64,000 nt of DNA from CAZBLK01 sp964492715 (GTDB taxonomy: Bacteria > Bacillota > Clostridia > Lachnospirales > WRBF01), in assembly GCA_964492715.1 (NCBI GenBank), contig CAZBLK010000013.1:1-64000 (forward strand), given 5' to 3'. The translations under genes and the position numbers were made by a program. This document shows positions 41,817 through 50,374 of this stretch, one piece after another (positions within the stretch are counted from its first letter, which is position 1; each line of letters begins with the position of its first letter). The notes under the pieces were generated by a model, which saw nothing but the letters and a program-made list of their open reading frames with translations, ran no database searches and had not been told where the DNA came from.

Positions 41817-41846
41817 TTGACGAAATAATTTGTTTTATGTTATAAT
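41817..41846 (+). promoter_or_regulatory. Promoter of the DUF4015-like lipoprotein gene
   Basis: TTGACG (41817-41822), 18-base spacer, TATAAT (41841-41846). Transcription would start near 41853, about 35 bases before the chosen ATG. Confidence 0.75.
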
Positions 41847-41887
41847 AAAAACACTGTAAAAAAATGAATTCAAAAAGGAATGTGCAT

Positions 41888-43120
41888 ATGCCGAAGATTA
41901 AACAAAAGCTTTTTGTTGCAGCGCTAGTTACACTTACAATGCTTACAGCGTGCGGCAATACGCAGCAAACATTTTCAAACCAAAGTGACTTGGAGCAGGC
42001 AGAAGCAACCGAGCAAGCTTCAGAACAGCCAGAAGGTGAAGGGGAGTCTACACCAATTTTGCTTGCACAAGATTACATAGAAGCACAACCAATTAACTAC
42101 TTGCTTTACAAAAAACAGCCGCCAAGTGTGAAAGCTATTTATGTTTCAAGCAACCGTGCCGGGGCAGGGTACATAGACTCTTTAATTGAGCTGATAAACA
42201 AAACAGAGCTTAACGCAATGGTTATTGACGTAAAAACTGATGACGGAGCAGTTACATTTAAAAACGGAATTGCAATTGCTGATGAGCTTGAACTTTCAAA
42301 CAACAACATTCCTGACATACATGAACTCATTAAAAAGCTAAAAGAAAACAACATTTATACTATAGCAAGAGTTGTTACATTCAAAGACAATGCAACACAT
42401 GAAAAACTTCCAGACCTTTACATAAAAAACAAAGACGGCTCTGTTTGGCGTGACGGTAGCAAGCTTAAAAGCGGCTGGCTTAACCCCTATAATAAAGCTA
42501 CTTGGGATTATGTAATGGAAATTGCTACACAAACAGCGCAGCTTGGCTTTGATGAAATTCAGTTTGACTACATTCGCTTTGACACAGCAAAGTCGCTTAA
42601 CGAGGCAGACTTCGGCGACACACAGGGCAAGTCACGTGTAGAAATTATTAACGAGTTTGCCGCATATGCTGTTGAAACACTAAAACCTTACGGCGTTTAC
42701 ATATCTGCCGACGTATATGGAACAATAATTAACAGTGACGTTGATGCCAAAATTGTAGGGCAAGATTACACTGCTCTTTCTCGTGTGCTTGACTACATTT
42801 GCCCAATGGTTTACCCATCGCATTATGCAAACGGTTCAATGGGCATAGAAGTACCCGACCTAAAGCCGTATGAAACTATTTTAAAGTCAATGGAAATTTC
42901 AAACGAGAGGTTGTCTGCAATTCCAGAAGGTGAGCATAGGGCAGTTGTTAGGCCGTGGCTGCAAGACTTTACGGCTACTTGGCTTAAAGAATATATTAAA
43001 TATGGCGAAAAAGAACGTGCCGAGCAAATTAAGGCAGTTTACGACGCTGGGCTTTCCGAATGGCTTTTGTGGGACGCTGGTGTAAATTATGACGCAGGGG
43101 GGCTTGAAAAAGGTGACTAA
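41888..43120 (+). CDS. Lipoprotein, putative glycoside hydrolase (PF13200-like)
   Basis: A 410-residue secreted lipoprotein. The signal (KQKLFVAALVTLTML) ends in the lipobox LTAC, so the mature protein would be lipid-anchored at Cys. A low-complexity Glu-rich linker follows, then a beta/alpha barrel-like domain with FDEIQFDYIRFD and ISADVYGTI, the pattern of the DUF4015 putative glycosidase family. AAGGA lies 8 bases before ATG 41888. The next gene overlaps by 8 bases, so an operon with the two membrane proteins and cdaA-cdaR is possible. Confidence 0.85.
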   Translation: MPKIKQKLFVAALVTLTMLTACGNTQQTFSNQSDLEQAEATEQASEQPEGEGESTPILLAQDYIEAQPINYLLYKKQPPSVKAIYVSSNRAGAGYIDSLIELINKTELNAMVIDVKTDDGAVTFKNGIAIADELELSNNNIPDIHELIKKLKENNIYTIARVVTFKDNATHEKLPDLYIKNKDGSVWRDGSKLKSGWLNPYNKATWDYVMEIATQTAQLGFDEIQFDYIRFDTAKSLNEADFGDTQGKSRVEIINEFAAYAVETLKPYGVYISADVYGTIINSDVDAKIVGQDYTALSRVLDYICPMVYPSHYANGSMGIEVPDLKPYETILKSMEISNERLSAIPEGEHRAVVRPWLQDFTATWLKEYIKYGEKERAEQIKAVYDAGLSEWLLWDAGVNYDAGGLEKGD

Positions 43121-43571
43121 CCGTGAGAAAATAATTCTTATGACAAAGCTTGCTGTGTACGACAAACATTTGGGCAAGCACGACAAAAAGCTTGCAAAAT
43201 ATTTTCGGCACGACTACATTTATATTCGCAACATGTGGACCAGATTTTACGTATTAATAGGTGTTTTTGTATTGCTACTTTTATACTGGCTGCATAAAAT
43301 ATATACAGTAGGAATAGATTTTTTATTGGTCGACATAAACAAGCATTTGACTGTAACAGGGATAATACTAGTTTCTGTAGTTGTTTTTTACACAGCAATT
43401 GGGACAATTAGAGGAACGTCGGAATATGAGCGTGCAAGAAAAAGACTTTCAAAATATTATGACTATTTAGAGCGGCTGAACGTAAAAAAGGCGTCGGACG
43501 ATACAAATGAGGGGGCTTTTGCCGATGGAACAAGTGTTAATATTAAGAGAAGAGGCAGTAAAATTCTTTAA
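43113..43571 (+). CDS. Conserved hypothetical membrane protein
   Basis: About 152 residues with two membrane helices (WTRFYVLIGVFVLLLLYWLH; LTVTGIILVSVVVFYTAIG). It has a basic Lys-rich N-terminus and a charged C-terminal tail. GTG 43113 gives MTNREKIILMTKLAVYDKHL, which matches the typical start of a family conserved in Lachnospiraceae; GGGGGG lies 10 bases upstream. It overlaps the preceding lipoprotein gene by 8 bases and the next gene by 47 bases. The function is unknown. Confidence 0.75.
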   Translation: MTNREKIILMTKLAVYDKHLGKHDKKLAKYFRHDYIYIRNMWTRFYVLIGVFVLLLLYWLHKIYTVGIDFLLVDINKHLTVTGIILVSVVVFYTAIGTIRGTSEYERARKRLSKYYDYLERLNVKKASDDTNEGAFADGTSVNIKRRGSKIL

Positions 43572-44502
43572 GCGGTATGAGGTTGCCATTTTGTTCGGCT
43601 TGCGTTTTTTGGCAGGGGTTTTTGTTTTTAGCCTAATTGGGGGCATAGGTTACAGCTTGCCGCAATTTGATTTTTTTAAAGGCTCACTGATTTTTGTTAT
43701 GCTTATGGGTTTGTTTACGGCAGTTCTTCCAGTTAATGGTGTTTACTTGCTTATAATTGCAAATGTTGGTATTCAGCTTTCTTCATATTATGAAATTGCT
43801 TTTGTAGTTGTTTTGGCTTTGCTTCTTATACTTTTGTTTTATTCAAGGCTTGCGCCTAAAGAGGGAATTTTAATTATACTTACTTTTTTCGGGTTTTACT
43901 TTAACGTGCCATATATTGTGCCGATATTGAGCGGGCTTTATTTTGGGCTTACTGCAATTATTCCAGTTTCGATTGGTGTTTTTTTGTGGCAGTTTATGCC
44001 TATTGTTAAAGGTTTAATTTCCGCAGGCTCACAAACGACAGAAGCTTTTGACTTAATGGAAGCTCCAAAAACTTTTTTTGAAATTTATTCAAATGTTACG
44101 GCTTCATTAACGAGTAACACCGACTGGATAGTTATTTCATTTATATTTGCAATGGTTATTTTAGTTGTTTACTCTGTTTCACGACAGTCAATTAGCTATT
44201 CAAGGCAAGTGTCAATTGCGCTTGGAGGGCTTGTAAACATTGCTTGCTTTGTTATTGCAATTCTGTTTACAAATGTTGACAAAAGTGTAGATATTTTTTC
44301 TTTAATTATATTTACAATTTTATCGTGTGCTGTTATGGTAGTTGTAACGTTTTTTGAAGTTGTTTTAGATTATCGTAGGGCTGAACGTGTAATGTTTGAA
44401 GATGATGACAACTATTACTTTGTTAAAGTTGTGCCAAAAGTAATTATGACACAAAAAAGAAAGCCAGCTAAAAGGATTCGGCCAGAAGTAAACACAGACT
44501 GA
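43525..44502 (+). CDS. Polytopic membrane protein upstream of cdaA
   Basis: A 325-residue protein with about nine membrane helices and a basic C-terminus (KRKPAKRIRPEVNTD). The ATG at 43525 has GAGGGGG upstream; the frame overlaps the previous gene by 47 bases. Large hydrophobic segments such as VEIAFVVVLALLLILLFY and IAFVV repeat through the protein. It is consistently found before cdaA in related species in my experience, but no function is assigned; it is sometimes called an ABC permease without evidence. Confidence 0.75.
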   Translation: MEQVLILREEAVKFFKRYEVAILFGLRFLAGVFVFSLIGGIGYSLPQFDFFKGSLIFVMLMGLFTAVLPVNGVYLLIIANVGIQLSSYYEIAFVVVLALLLILLFYSRLAPKEGILIILTFFGFYFNVPYIVPILSGLYFGLTAIIPVSIGVFLWQFMPIVKGLISAGSQTTEAFDLMEAPKTFFEIYSNVTASLTSNTDWIVISFIFAMVILVVYSVSRQSISYSRQVSIALGGLVNIACFVIAILFTNVDKSVDIFSLIIFTILSCAVMVVVTFFEVVLDYRRAERVMFEDDDNYYFVKVVPKVIMTQKRKPAKRIRPEVNTD

Positions 44503-44563
44503 TTATTTATTTAGAAGAAAGATTTTTACAACACAAATTATAAAGCAGAGCAGGTGAAATTAA

Positions 44564-45415
44564 GTGAACGAAATTATTAAAAACATTTTTGCAGACATGA
44601 ACCTTTCTTCATGGAGCATTTCTTCGGTTAACTTTACAGATATTATTGATATTTTAATAGTCGCTTACTTAATTTACCGTGTTACAATTTGGTTTAAGGA
44701 AACAAGGGCTTGGTCTTTGTTTAAGGGTATAGTTGTAATTTTGTTTGTTAGTGTGTTTTCGTACTTTTTTAAATTACATACGATTTTATGGGTTGTTCAA
44801 AATGCACTGGGTGTTGGGCTTACGGCAATTATTGTTTTGTTTCAGCCTGAGCTACGTAAGGCGTTGGAGCAAATTGGAAAGGGCAAAATTGTTTCTCCTT
44901 TTTCGGGCAGTGATGCCGTAAAGTCAAAGCTTACTACCGCAACTGTTACGGAGGTTTTGCGTGCTGTTGTTGTTTTGTCAAAGGAGCGTACTGGGGCTTT
45001 AATTTTAATTGAGCAAGACGTTGCTTTAGGCGACCATGAAAGCACGGGCATTTCAATTGATGCAAATGTTTCAAGCCAGTTACTAATAAACATTTTTGTT
45101 GACAAAACTCCGCTGCATGACGGTGCAGTTGTAATTCGCAACAATCGCATTGCTGCTGCAACGTGCATTCTTCCGCTAACTGAAGATGAAATTGGCAGAG
45201 AGCTTGGCACAAGGCACAGGGCGGCTGTTGGTGTAAGCGAAGTTTCGGACGCTTTTGCAATTGTAGTTTCTGAAGAAACAGGTGCAATTTCTTTGGCAAG
45301 CGGTGGTAAGCTTATGCGTGGGCTTTCTTCAAACGAAATTAAAAAAATATTAAACGAGGCAGCAGAACCCGACAAAAAGAAAAAGCTTTTTAGGAGGGAC
45401 GCCCAAAATGATTAA
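44564..45415 (+). CDS. cdaA: Diadenylate cyclase CdaA
   Basis: A 283-residue membrane enzyme that makes c-di-AMP from two ATP. Three N-terminal helices (about 30-95) are followed by the DAC domain with the DGA motif (186-188) and the RHR motif (217-219), both required for catalysis. The start is GTG 44564. It overlaps cdaR by 8 bases, the usual partner. c-di-AMP governs potassium uptake and cell-wall homeostasis in Firmicutes. Confidence 0.95.
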   Translation: MNEIIKNIFADMNLSSWSISSVNFTDIIDILIVAYLIYRVTIWFKETRAWSLFKGIVVILFVSVFSYFFKLHTILWVVQNALGVGLTAIIVLFQPELRKALEQIGKGKIVSPFSGSDAVKSKLTTATVTEVLRAVVVLSKERTGALILIEQDVALGDHESTGISIDANVSSQLLINIFVDKTPLHDGAVVIRNNRIAAATCILPLTEDEIGRELGTRHRAAVGVSEVSDAFAIVVSEETGAISLASGGKLMRGLSSNEIKKILNEAAEPDKKKKLFRRDAQND

Positions 45416-46709
45416 AATTATAAAAAAGTTGCTTTCAGAAAATTTGGTTTTTAAAATTGTTTCACTACTGCTTGCTATTCTTATGTGGTTTATCGTTGTA
45501 AACGAAGCAAACCCGGTTATGTCAAAGCGGTTTCGTGTTCCTCTAAACTTGCAAAATGAAGAAGTGCTTACGAAAAACAATTATGTGCTTTTAAATAGAG
45601 ATGCACTTCTTTCAACACAAGTTGATTTATACATTCGTGCGCCAAAGTCGGTTATTGATTCAATGAGCATTAACCCAGAAGGGCTTGAAGCTTTTTTGGA
45701 CTTAAAGCCTATTGACATTTCAAGCTCTGACATTTTGGGTGAACCGCAGCCTTTAAGCGTAAAGTACGAGCTTCCGAATGCGTCTTGCGAAGTAGTTCGC
45801 TATTCGCCTTATTATGTTGACATAATTTTGGATAAAAACATAGAAAAGATTTTTCCTATTACGCTTGAAAAGTCGGGCGAGGTAAACTCTGCTTACATGC
45901 ACCTTACGCCGCATGTTACTCCAAATTCGGTTGTAGTAAGCGGGCCTATGAGTGTTGTAAACACGATTTCAGCGGTTAAGCTTACAGTAAACCTTACTGA
46001 TGCTACGTCGAATATTGAAGAAACAAATAAACTTGAGGTTTTTGACTACCTTAACAGAGATATTACAAGCAAGGTTAAGTTGGAAAACGACTCCGCAGAA
46101 GTGTTTATTCAAGTGAATAAATATGGAAAGATTACAATTAACAAGCCAACTGTTAGGGGTCAAGTCAAAGAAGGACTAGCTATTGATAAAATTGATTATG
46201 AGCCTAAATTTATTGAAGTTATAGGTGAAGAATCTGACATTGAAGCAGTTAAGTCAATTTCTTTAGAGACAATTGACGTAGACGGGCTTTCTGAAACAAA
46301 AAGTTACACTTTTGATTTACGTTCGCTTCTTTTAGACAAAAATTTAAGCGTGAAAAACTATGCGCCGTATAAAACTGTTGTTACAGTAAAGCTTAAAGAA
46401 GAAGAAACTAGGGAATTTGAAGTTTCTACAGAGCAAATTGTAGTTAGCGGAACAGAGAAAGATGTTTTGTTTGCAGATGATTATGTTACTATAACGCTTA
46501 AAGGATATGGCGACGAGCTTGACAAGTTACTGGACGAGGGAATAAAGCTTAGTGTTGACATATCACAGTATGACGACGACGGCAGTGGCCTTCACAATGT
46601 ATTGGTGCATGTAGAGCTTCCAGATACTATTAAGCTTGTTGAACAGCCGAGAGTGGATTTAGAGTTTGTAGATAAGATAGAAGTTAATGCAGAGGAAACA
46701 CAACAATAA
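45408..46709 (+). CDS. cdaR: CdaR, YbbR-domain regulator of CdaA
   Basis: A 433-residue extracytoplasmic protein with an N-terminal membrane helix (LVFKIVSLLLAILMWFIVV) and repeated YbbR domains, each beginning with patterns like KIFPITLEKSGEV and containing VVVSGP. It binds and modulates CdaA. AGGAGGG lies 9 bases before the ATG. In many species glmM follows; here it is replaced by a terminator and a B repeat. Confidence 0.92.
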   Translation: MIKIIKKLLSENLVFKIVSLLLAILMWFIVVNEANPVMSKRFRVPLNLQNEEVLTKNNYVLLNRDALLSTQVDLYIRAPKSVIDSMSINPEGLEAFLDLKPIDISSSDILGEPQPLSVKYELPNASCEVVRYSPYYVDIILDKNIEKIFPITLEKSGEVNSAYMHLTPHVTPNSVVVSGPMSVVNTISAVKLTVNLTDATSNIEETNKLEVFDYLNRDITSKVKLENDSAEVFIQVNKYGKITINKPTVRGQVKEGLAIDKIDYEPKFIEVIGEESDIEAVKSISLETIDVDGLSETKSYTFDLRSLLLDKNLSVKNYAPYKTVVTVKLKEEETREFEVSTEQIVVSGTEKDVLFADDYVTITLKGYGDELDKLLDEGIKLSVDISQYDDDGSGLHNVLVHVELPDTIKLVEQPRVDLEFVDKIEVNAEETQQ

Positions 46710-46730
46710 TTTAATACTGATATTCTATGG

Positions 46731-46766
46731 GGGAGAAACGCTTTGAAAAAAGAGTTTCTCCCTTAA
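46731..46766 (+). terminator. Terminator of the cdaA-cdaR operon
   Basis: GGGAGAAAC pairs with GTTTCTCCC, with CTTT and AAAG extending the stem, and a short T-run follows. Confidence 0.7.
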
Positions 46767-46803
46767 TATAAATATTATAATAATTTAAATTAAAACTGGC
46801 AAA

Positions 46804-46906
46804 TATAGCAATTTGAGTTTTTATAGTCACCAATCCATTTTGAGGCAAAAATATCGAACGCTTCAACGATTTTTTGACGCAAAATGGTGAACTGTTTATT
46901 CCAATC
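46804..46906 (+). repeat. Family B repeat, truncated right end
   Basis: Begins TATAGCAATTTGAG, has the inner CAAAAATATCGAACG and GACGCAAAATGGTGAACTG, but after GTTTATTCCAATC the right end CAAATTGCGATA is lost. The longest open frame reported for the gerS region begins inside this copy and is not real there. Confidence 0.85.
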
Positions 46907-46992
46907 AAGATTTTTTATATCGTGGCGGTGGAAGGAGCAATACCCAAAGCCGTGTTGAAGTTATATGACTATCAGACAAAATTTGTACATAA

Positions 46993-47050
46993 AACCCCAA
47001 AAATAAAAGTATACATATATACAAACATTCAAACCATTATTGGAGGGGTT
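46993..47050 (+). promoter_or_regulatory. Possible SD-masking stem before the gerS-like gene
   Basis: AACCCC (46993-46998) is complementary to GGGGTT (47045-47050), which is part of the SD (GGAGGGG). The palindromic GTATAC...ATATAC lies in the loop. The stem is only 6 bases; its biological role is uncertain. Confidence 0.35.
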
Positions 47051-47053
47051 AAA

Positions 47054-47701
47054 ATGAAACGCATATTATATTGCGTGCTTGTTGTTTGCTTGGCTTTTGG
47101 GCTTTTTACAGGTTGCAAGCCAAAGGAAGAAACTAAGGAAAAGGCTATCGAACAGTCTACTTATGAGCAAGTTCAAAAGGCGTTAATTGGTATGCAAACT
47201 TATGTCAGCGAAGCAAGTGTCACATACATATCAAACAAAAACTCAAATACATATGAAACGCTTCAACAATGCAAGTCGTCTGGGGAATATCGTGTTGAAG
47301 TGATTTCGCCCGAGCGTGCCGCAGGAAACATTACAATTTCCGACGGTGCAGTAATTACACAGTTTAACAAACGTATAAACGGCAAAGTGTCTATAGCAAC
47401 AAAGGAAAACATGGATAGAAGCGAAATTTTTGTTACGAGCTTTGTTAAAAATTACGTTCAGTCCCAGGAGGTTTCTGTAAGCGTTGGCAACTTTGGAAGC
47501 GGCAAAGCAACTGTGCTTGAAGCTGTTATCCCTGGAAACCACCCATATTTGGCAACAGAAAAGCTTTGGGTAGACAACAAAACACTAAAGCCAGTAAAGC
47601 TTGTAGTTTACGACCCAGACGGCAGTGAACGAATTGTTGTAATGTATAAAACTTTTGAGTACAATATAGAGCTTGAAGAAACTGTATTTAAAGCAGTTTA
47701 G
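47054..47701 (+). CDS. gerS: GerS-like germination lipoprotein
   Basis: A 215-residue lipoprotein. The signal MKRILYCVLVVCLAFG ends in FTGC, a lipobox. The mature part resembles the LolA/LppX-like outer fold with ILSRAG... features (ATKENMDRSEIFVTSFV, LWVDNKTLKPVKLVVYDPDG). In Clostridioides difficile GerS is a lipoprotein next to alr2 and is needed for cortex modification by CwlD so that SleC can act. Here the gene is followed at 8 bases by alr, matching that pair. The ATG at 47054 has GGAGGGG just upstream. The residue-level match is moderate, so I weigh the synteny. Confidence 0.65.
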   Translation: MKRILYCVLVVCLAFGLFTGCKPKEETKEKAIEQSTYEQVQKALIGMQTYVSEASVTYISNKNSNTYETLQQCKSSGEYRVEVISPERAAGNITISDGAVITQFNKRINGKVSIATKENMDRSEIFVTSFVKNYVQSQEVSVSVGNFGSGKATVLEAVIPGNHPYLATEKLWVDNKTLKPVKLVVYDPDGSERIVVMYKTFEYNIELEETVFKAV

Positions 47702-47709
47702 GAGGAATT

Positions 47710-48879
47710 ATGCTGGAATACCAAAGAGTTTGGGCAGAAATTAGCCTTGATAATATAGCAAAAAATGTTTTAGAGCTTCGCAAAGCTTTAGGCGACGGCG
47801 AAGAAATTATGGCAATAATAAAGGCGGATGGCTATGGGCACGGCGCAGAGGAAGCCGCAAAGGTAATGCTTTTTAATGGAGCAAAAAGCCTTGGCGTTGC
47901 AATTTGCGACGAAGGAGTAAGCCTTAGGCAAGCAAACTTTCATGTGCCAATTTTAGTTCTTGGCTACACGCCTAAGCAAAAGCTTGACGAAGTTGTTTTA
48001 AATGACTTAATTCAAACTATTTTTCGTTTTGACATGGCAAAGCATTTGTCGGATTGCGCCGTTAGGCTTGGAAAAATGGCTGAAGTGCATGTAAAAATTG
48101 ACACAGGCATGGGGAGAATTGGATATTTTGCAAGTGATTGCGACATTTCGGAAATTGAACAAATTGTCAAGCTTCCAAACATTAAAGCTACTGGAATTTA
48201 TACACACTTTGCTGACGCTGACAAAACAAATTCAACTTTTGTTTATGAACAGTACAACAAGTTTTGCTACGTAATTGAGCAGCTTAAAAACCGTGGCATA
48301 ACGTTTGAAACAATTCATGCTGCAAACAGCGGCGCTGCTTTGGGACACAGAGAAATTAAAGCAAACGCAGTTAGAGCAGGAATTTCGCTTTACGGGCTTA
48401 AACCTTCAGAGGAAATGGGCTTTGCTGGGCTTGACTTTGCGCCCGCTATGAGCCTTAAAACAAGGATAAGTTACGTTAAAACTTTAGAAGACGGCGTAAG
48501 CGTTGGATACGGCAGAACATATTACACAAAAGGTGAAACAGTAGTAGCGACAATACCTGTTGGCTATGCAGACGGGTACATGCGTGCGTTAAGCAACAAA
48601 GGGCGTGTTCTTGTAAGGGGAAAGTATGCCCCGATTATCGGCAACATTTGCATGGACCAATTTATGGTAAACGTAACAGGAATTGACGGAGTTTCGGCAG
48701 ATGATGAAGTTGTTTTAATAGGTGAACAGGGCGGAAACGTAATTACAGCAGAGGAGCTTGCAAACCTTGTTGGAACGATAAACTATGAAATTGCAACAAA
48801 CATTGGAAAGCGTGTTCCACGTGTTTACATTAAAAATGGTGAAACAATTAAAACACTCAATTTTTATTCTGGATGTTAA
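47710..48879 (+). CDS. alr: Alanine racemase
   Basis: A 389-residue PLP enzyme that interconverts L- and D-alanine for peptidoglycan. The PLP Lys38 is in IIKADGYGHG, and the catalytic Tyr is in a GYGRTYY motif near 275-282. AGGAGG lies just before the ATG. It follows the gerS-like gene closely, matching the gerS-alr2 operon of C. difficile, in which Alr2 is tied to germination. Confidence 0.95.
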   Translation: MLEYQRVWAEISLDNIAKNVLELRKALGDGEEIMAIIKADGYGHGAEEAAKVMLFNGAKSLGVAICDEGVSLRQANFHVPILVLGYTPKQKLDEVVLNDLIQTIFRFDMAKHLSDCAVRLGKMAEVHVKIDTGMGRIGYFASDCDISEIEQIVKLPNIKATGIYTHFADADKTNSTFVYEQYNKFCYVIEQLKNRGITFETIHAANSGAALGHREIKANAVRAGISLYGLKPSEEMGFAGLDFAPAMSLKTRISYVKTLEDGVSVGYGRTYYTKGETVVATIPVGYADGYMRALSNKGRVLVRGKYAPIIGNICMDQFMVNVTGIDGVSADDEVVLIGEQGGNVITAEELANLVGTINYEIATNIGKRVPRVYIKNGETIKTLNFYSGC

Positions 48880-48891
48880 AGCTGTTTTAAC

Positions 48892-48960
48892 GATAGCGAT
48901 TCCGTTTTTAATCTAAACACAAAATAATCTAAACTCAAAATGAAAAGTGGAATTGCTACA
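48892..48960 (-). repeat. Family A repeat fragment, reverse
   Basis: GATAGCGATTCCGTTTTTAATC resembles the complement of the A right end and CAAAATGAAAAGTGGAATTGCTACA that of the left end; the middle is replaced by an AACACAAAATAATC repeat. It is an atypical, degenerate copy in reverse orientation between alr and the mazF gene. Confidence 0.55.
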
Positions 48961-49060
48961 CAATGTTTTATAAACAAAGCTTAGTTCCTGTATATATTTA
49001 AACTATGAGGGAATAATATATTAGAGAGCAAGTGACATAAAATGTCATAAGCGTAACAGC

Positions 49061-49104
49061 GCTGTTTTATCGACAGAAATATTGATTAAAACAGAATTGC
49101 TATA
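49061..49104 (+). repeat. Family A right-end fragment upstream of the mazF gene
   Basis: GATTAAAACAGAATTGCTATA with upstream TCGACAGAAAT matches the right half of the A element. The left half is missing. Confidence 0.6.
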
Positions 49105-49134
49105 GGCCTCAACAAATATACGGGAGTGAGAATC

Positions 49135-49488
49135 GTGTTAGTTAAACGAGGTGACGTATTTTATGCTGATTTAAGTCCAGTAAAAGGTTCGGAGCAGGGT
49201 GGAGTGCGTCCTGTTTTGATAATACAAAACGACATAGGCAACTATTACAGCCCAACAGTAATTTGTGCGGCAATAACTTCACAAATTAACAAAGCAAAGC
49301 TACCAACGCACATTGAAGTGTCGAGCAAAAAATATGCAATTGAAAAAGACTCGGTAATTTTGCTTGAACAAGTGCGGACGATAGACAAAGCACGGCTAGA
49401 AGAAAAAATTTGTCGCATGGACGACGAACTTATGAGAAAGGTTGATAAGGCACTGCTTATTAGCTTCGGACTTAGTAACATTACATAA
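49135..49488 (+). CDS. ndoA: MazF/EndoA-type mRNA interferase
   Basis: A 117-residue toxin of the PemK/MazF fold. VKRGDVFYADL, the RPVLII strand with GSEQGGVRP, and CAAITSQ with the later EVSSKK and VILLEQVRTIDKARL are the family residues. It cuts mRNA at short recognition sequences. GTG 49135 is chosen (GGGAG 8 bases upstream). Normally a small ribbon-helix-helix antitoxin precedes it; here only 255 bases of repeat DNA separate it from alr and no antitoxin frame is visible. The toxin itself looks intact. Confidence 0.92.
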   Translation: MLVKRGDVFYADLSPVKGSEQGGVRPVLIIQNDIGNYYSPTVICAAITSQINKAKLPTHIEVSSKKYAIEKDSVILLEQVRTIDKARLEEKICRMDDELMRKVDKALLISFGLSNIT

Positions 49489-49543
49489 AGGGTGCTTAAA
49501 AGCGTAACTTAAATTTTTTATAATATACTCTTTTGATATGAAG

Positions 49544-49590
49544 GGGAGGAAGCATTTTATTTTTATAATGTTTTCTCCCATAATTTTTTA
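49544..49590 (+). terminator. Terminator after the mazF gene
   Basis: GGGAGGAAGCATT and AATGTTTTCTCCC pair (with two wobbles) and the stem is followed by ATAATTTTTTA. Confidence 0.7.
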
Positions 49591-49690
49591 ATAATATTTA
49601 ATATAAAACTTAATAATTTTTAATTAAATAAAAAAAGGGATTTACTAATTTGCATAGAATTTAATAATTAAAGTAAAGGAGGCGATTATA

Positions 49691-50107
49691 ATGGTTTCGT
49701 TTATCGTAGGAGAAAAAGGCTTTGGAAAATCTAAAAAATTACTTGAAATGGCAAACTCTGCGGTTGCAACTTCTGACGGGCACTTGGTATTTGTAGATTA
49801 CAGCAGGGAACATATGTTCGAGCTTAATCACGACATTCGTTTAGTTGAAACAAACAGCTTCCCTATTTCCAATTATAGGGAATTTATTGGCTTCTTGTGC
49901 GGCATTCTTTCACAAGACGGCGACATTACGGATATTTTTGTTGATGGGTTGCATAAAATTGTAAAAACTATTAACAGTGAAGACATTGCTAAGCTTTCAG
50001 AAAAGCTTATTAAGCTTTCGCAAGAAAATAGCGTTAATTTTATTATAGGCATTAGCACAAAGTTTGACGAACTTCCAGATTCTGTTAAAGAGTTAGTTGT
50101 TCAATAG
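49691..50107 (+). CDS. P-loop protein of unknown function
   Basis: A 138-residue protein that starts VSFIVGEKGFGKSKKL, a Walker A (GEKGFGKS, 7-14), then VFVDYS and DIFVDGLHKI, the latter being Walker B-like. The size is small for an ATPase. No recognised partner is adjacent. The ATG at 49691 has AAGGAGG 8 bases upstream. It may be an ATP-dependent regulator or chaperone; the function is unknown. Confidence 0.75.
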   Translation: MVSFIVGEKGFGKSKKLLEMANSAVATSDGHLVFVDYSREHMFELNHDIRLVETNSFPISNYREFIGFLCGILSQDGDITDIFVDGLHKIVKTINSEDIAKLSEKLIKLSQENSVNFIIGISTKFDELPDSVKELVVQ

Positions 50108-50117
50108 CTAACAACGT

Positions 50118-50175
50118 AGCCTAAATATTAGGCCGCTGAAGAAGCATAAAGCGGCAAGACTGCCAAAGCAGTGGT
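50118..50175 (+). other. Three consecutive small hairpins
   Basis: GCCTAA-ATA-TTAGGC, GCCGCT ... AAGCGGC and ACTGC-CAAA-GCAGT follow one another within about 60 bases after the P-loop gene. They could form a compact RNA structure or be the remains of a repeat. No known RNA family is recognised. Confidence 0.4.
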
Positions 50176-50196
50176 TTGGATTTTGAGGATATGTTA

Positions 50197-50361
50197 TAGG
50201 ACGTGTATGAAAAATAGCTTTTAGTGGATTTTAGAGGAAATTTTTTGAAGTGGGAGGAAGCGAAAGTTGCACGTACCCAAAGGTACATAAGGTTTTTGCT
50301 GACGAAGCAATTCTAAAAGTTTACTAAAAAGATGCTTTAATGTATTTTTTAGCAACCCCTA
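50197..50361 (+). repeat. Family C repeat, full-length form
   Basis: About 165 bases with outer ends TAGGACGTGTATGAAAAATA and TTTTTTAGCAACCCCTA and a matching inner part (GAGGAAATTTTTTGAAG ... CAATTCTAAAAGTTTACT). It is the long form from which the 50-base copies at 911 and 25119 look like deletion derivatives. It occupies most of the gap before the M23 gene. Confidence 0.7.
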
Positions 50362-50374
50362 ATGTAAAAGAATA

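Noticed and set aside
46874..47053. 60-codon N-terminal extension of the gerS-like gene
   Set aside because: It starts inside a family B repeat, lacks an SD and would hide the lipoprotein signal at 47054.
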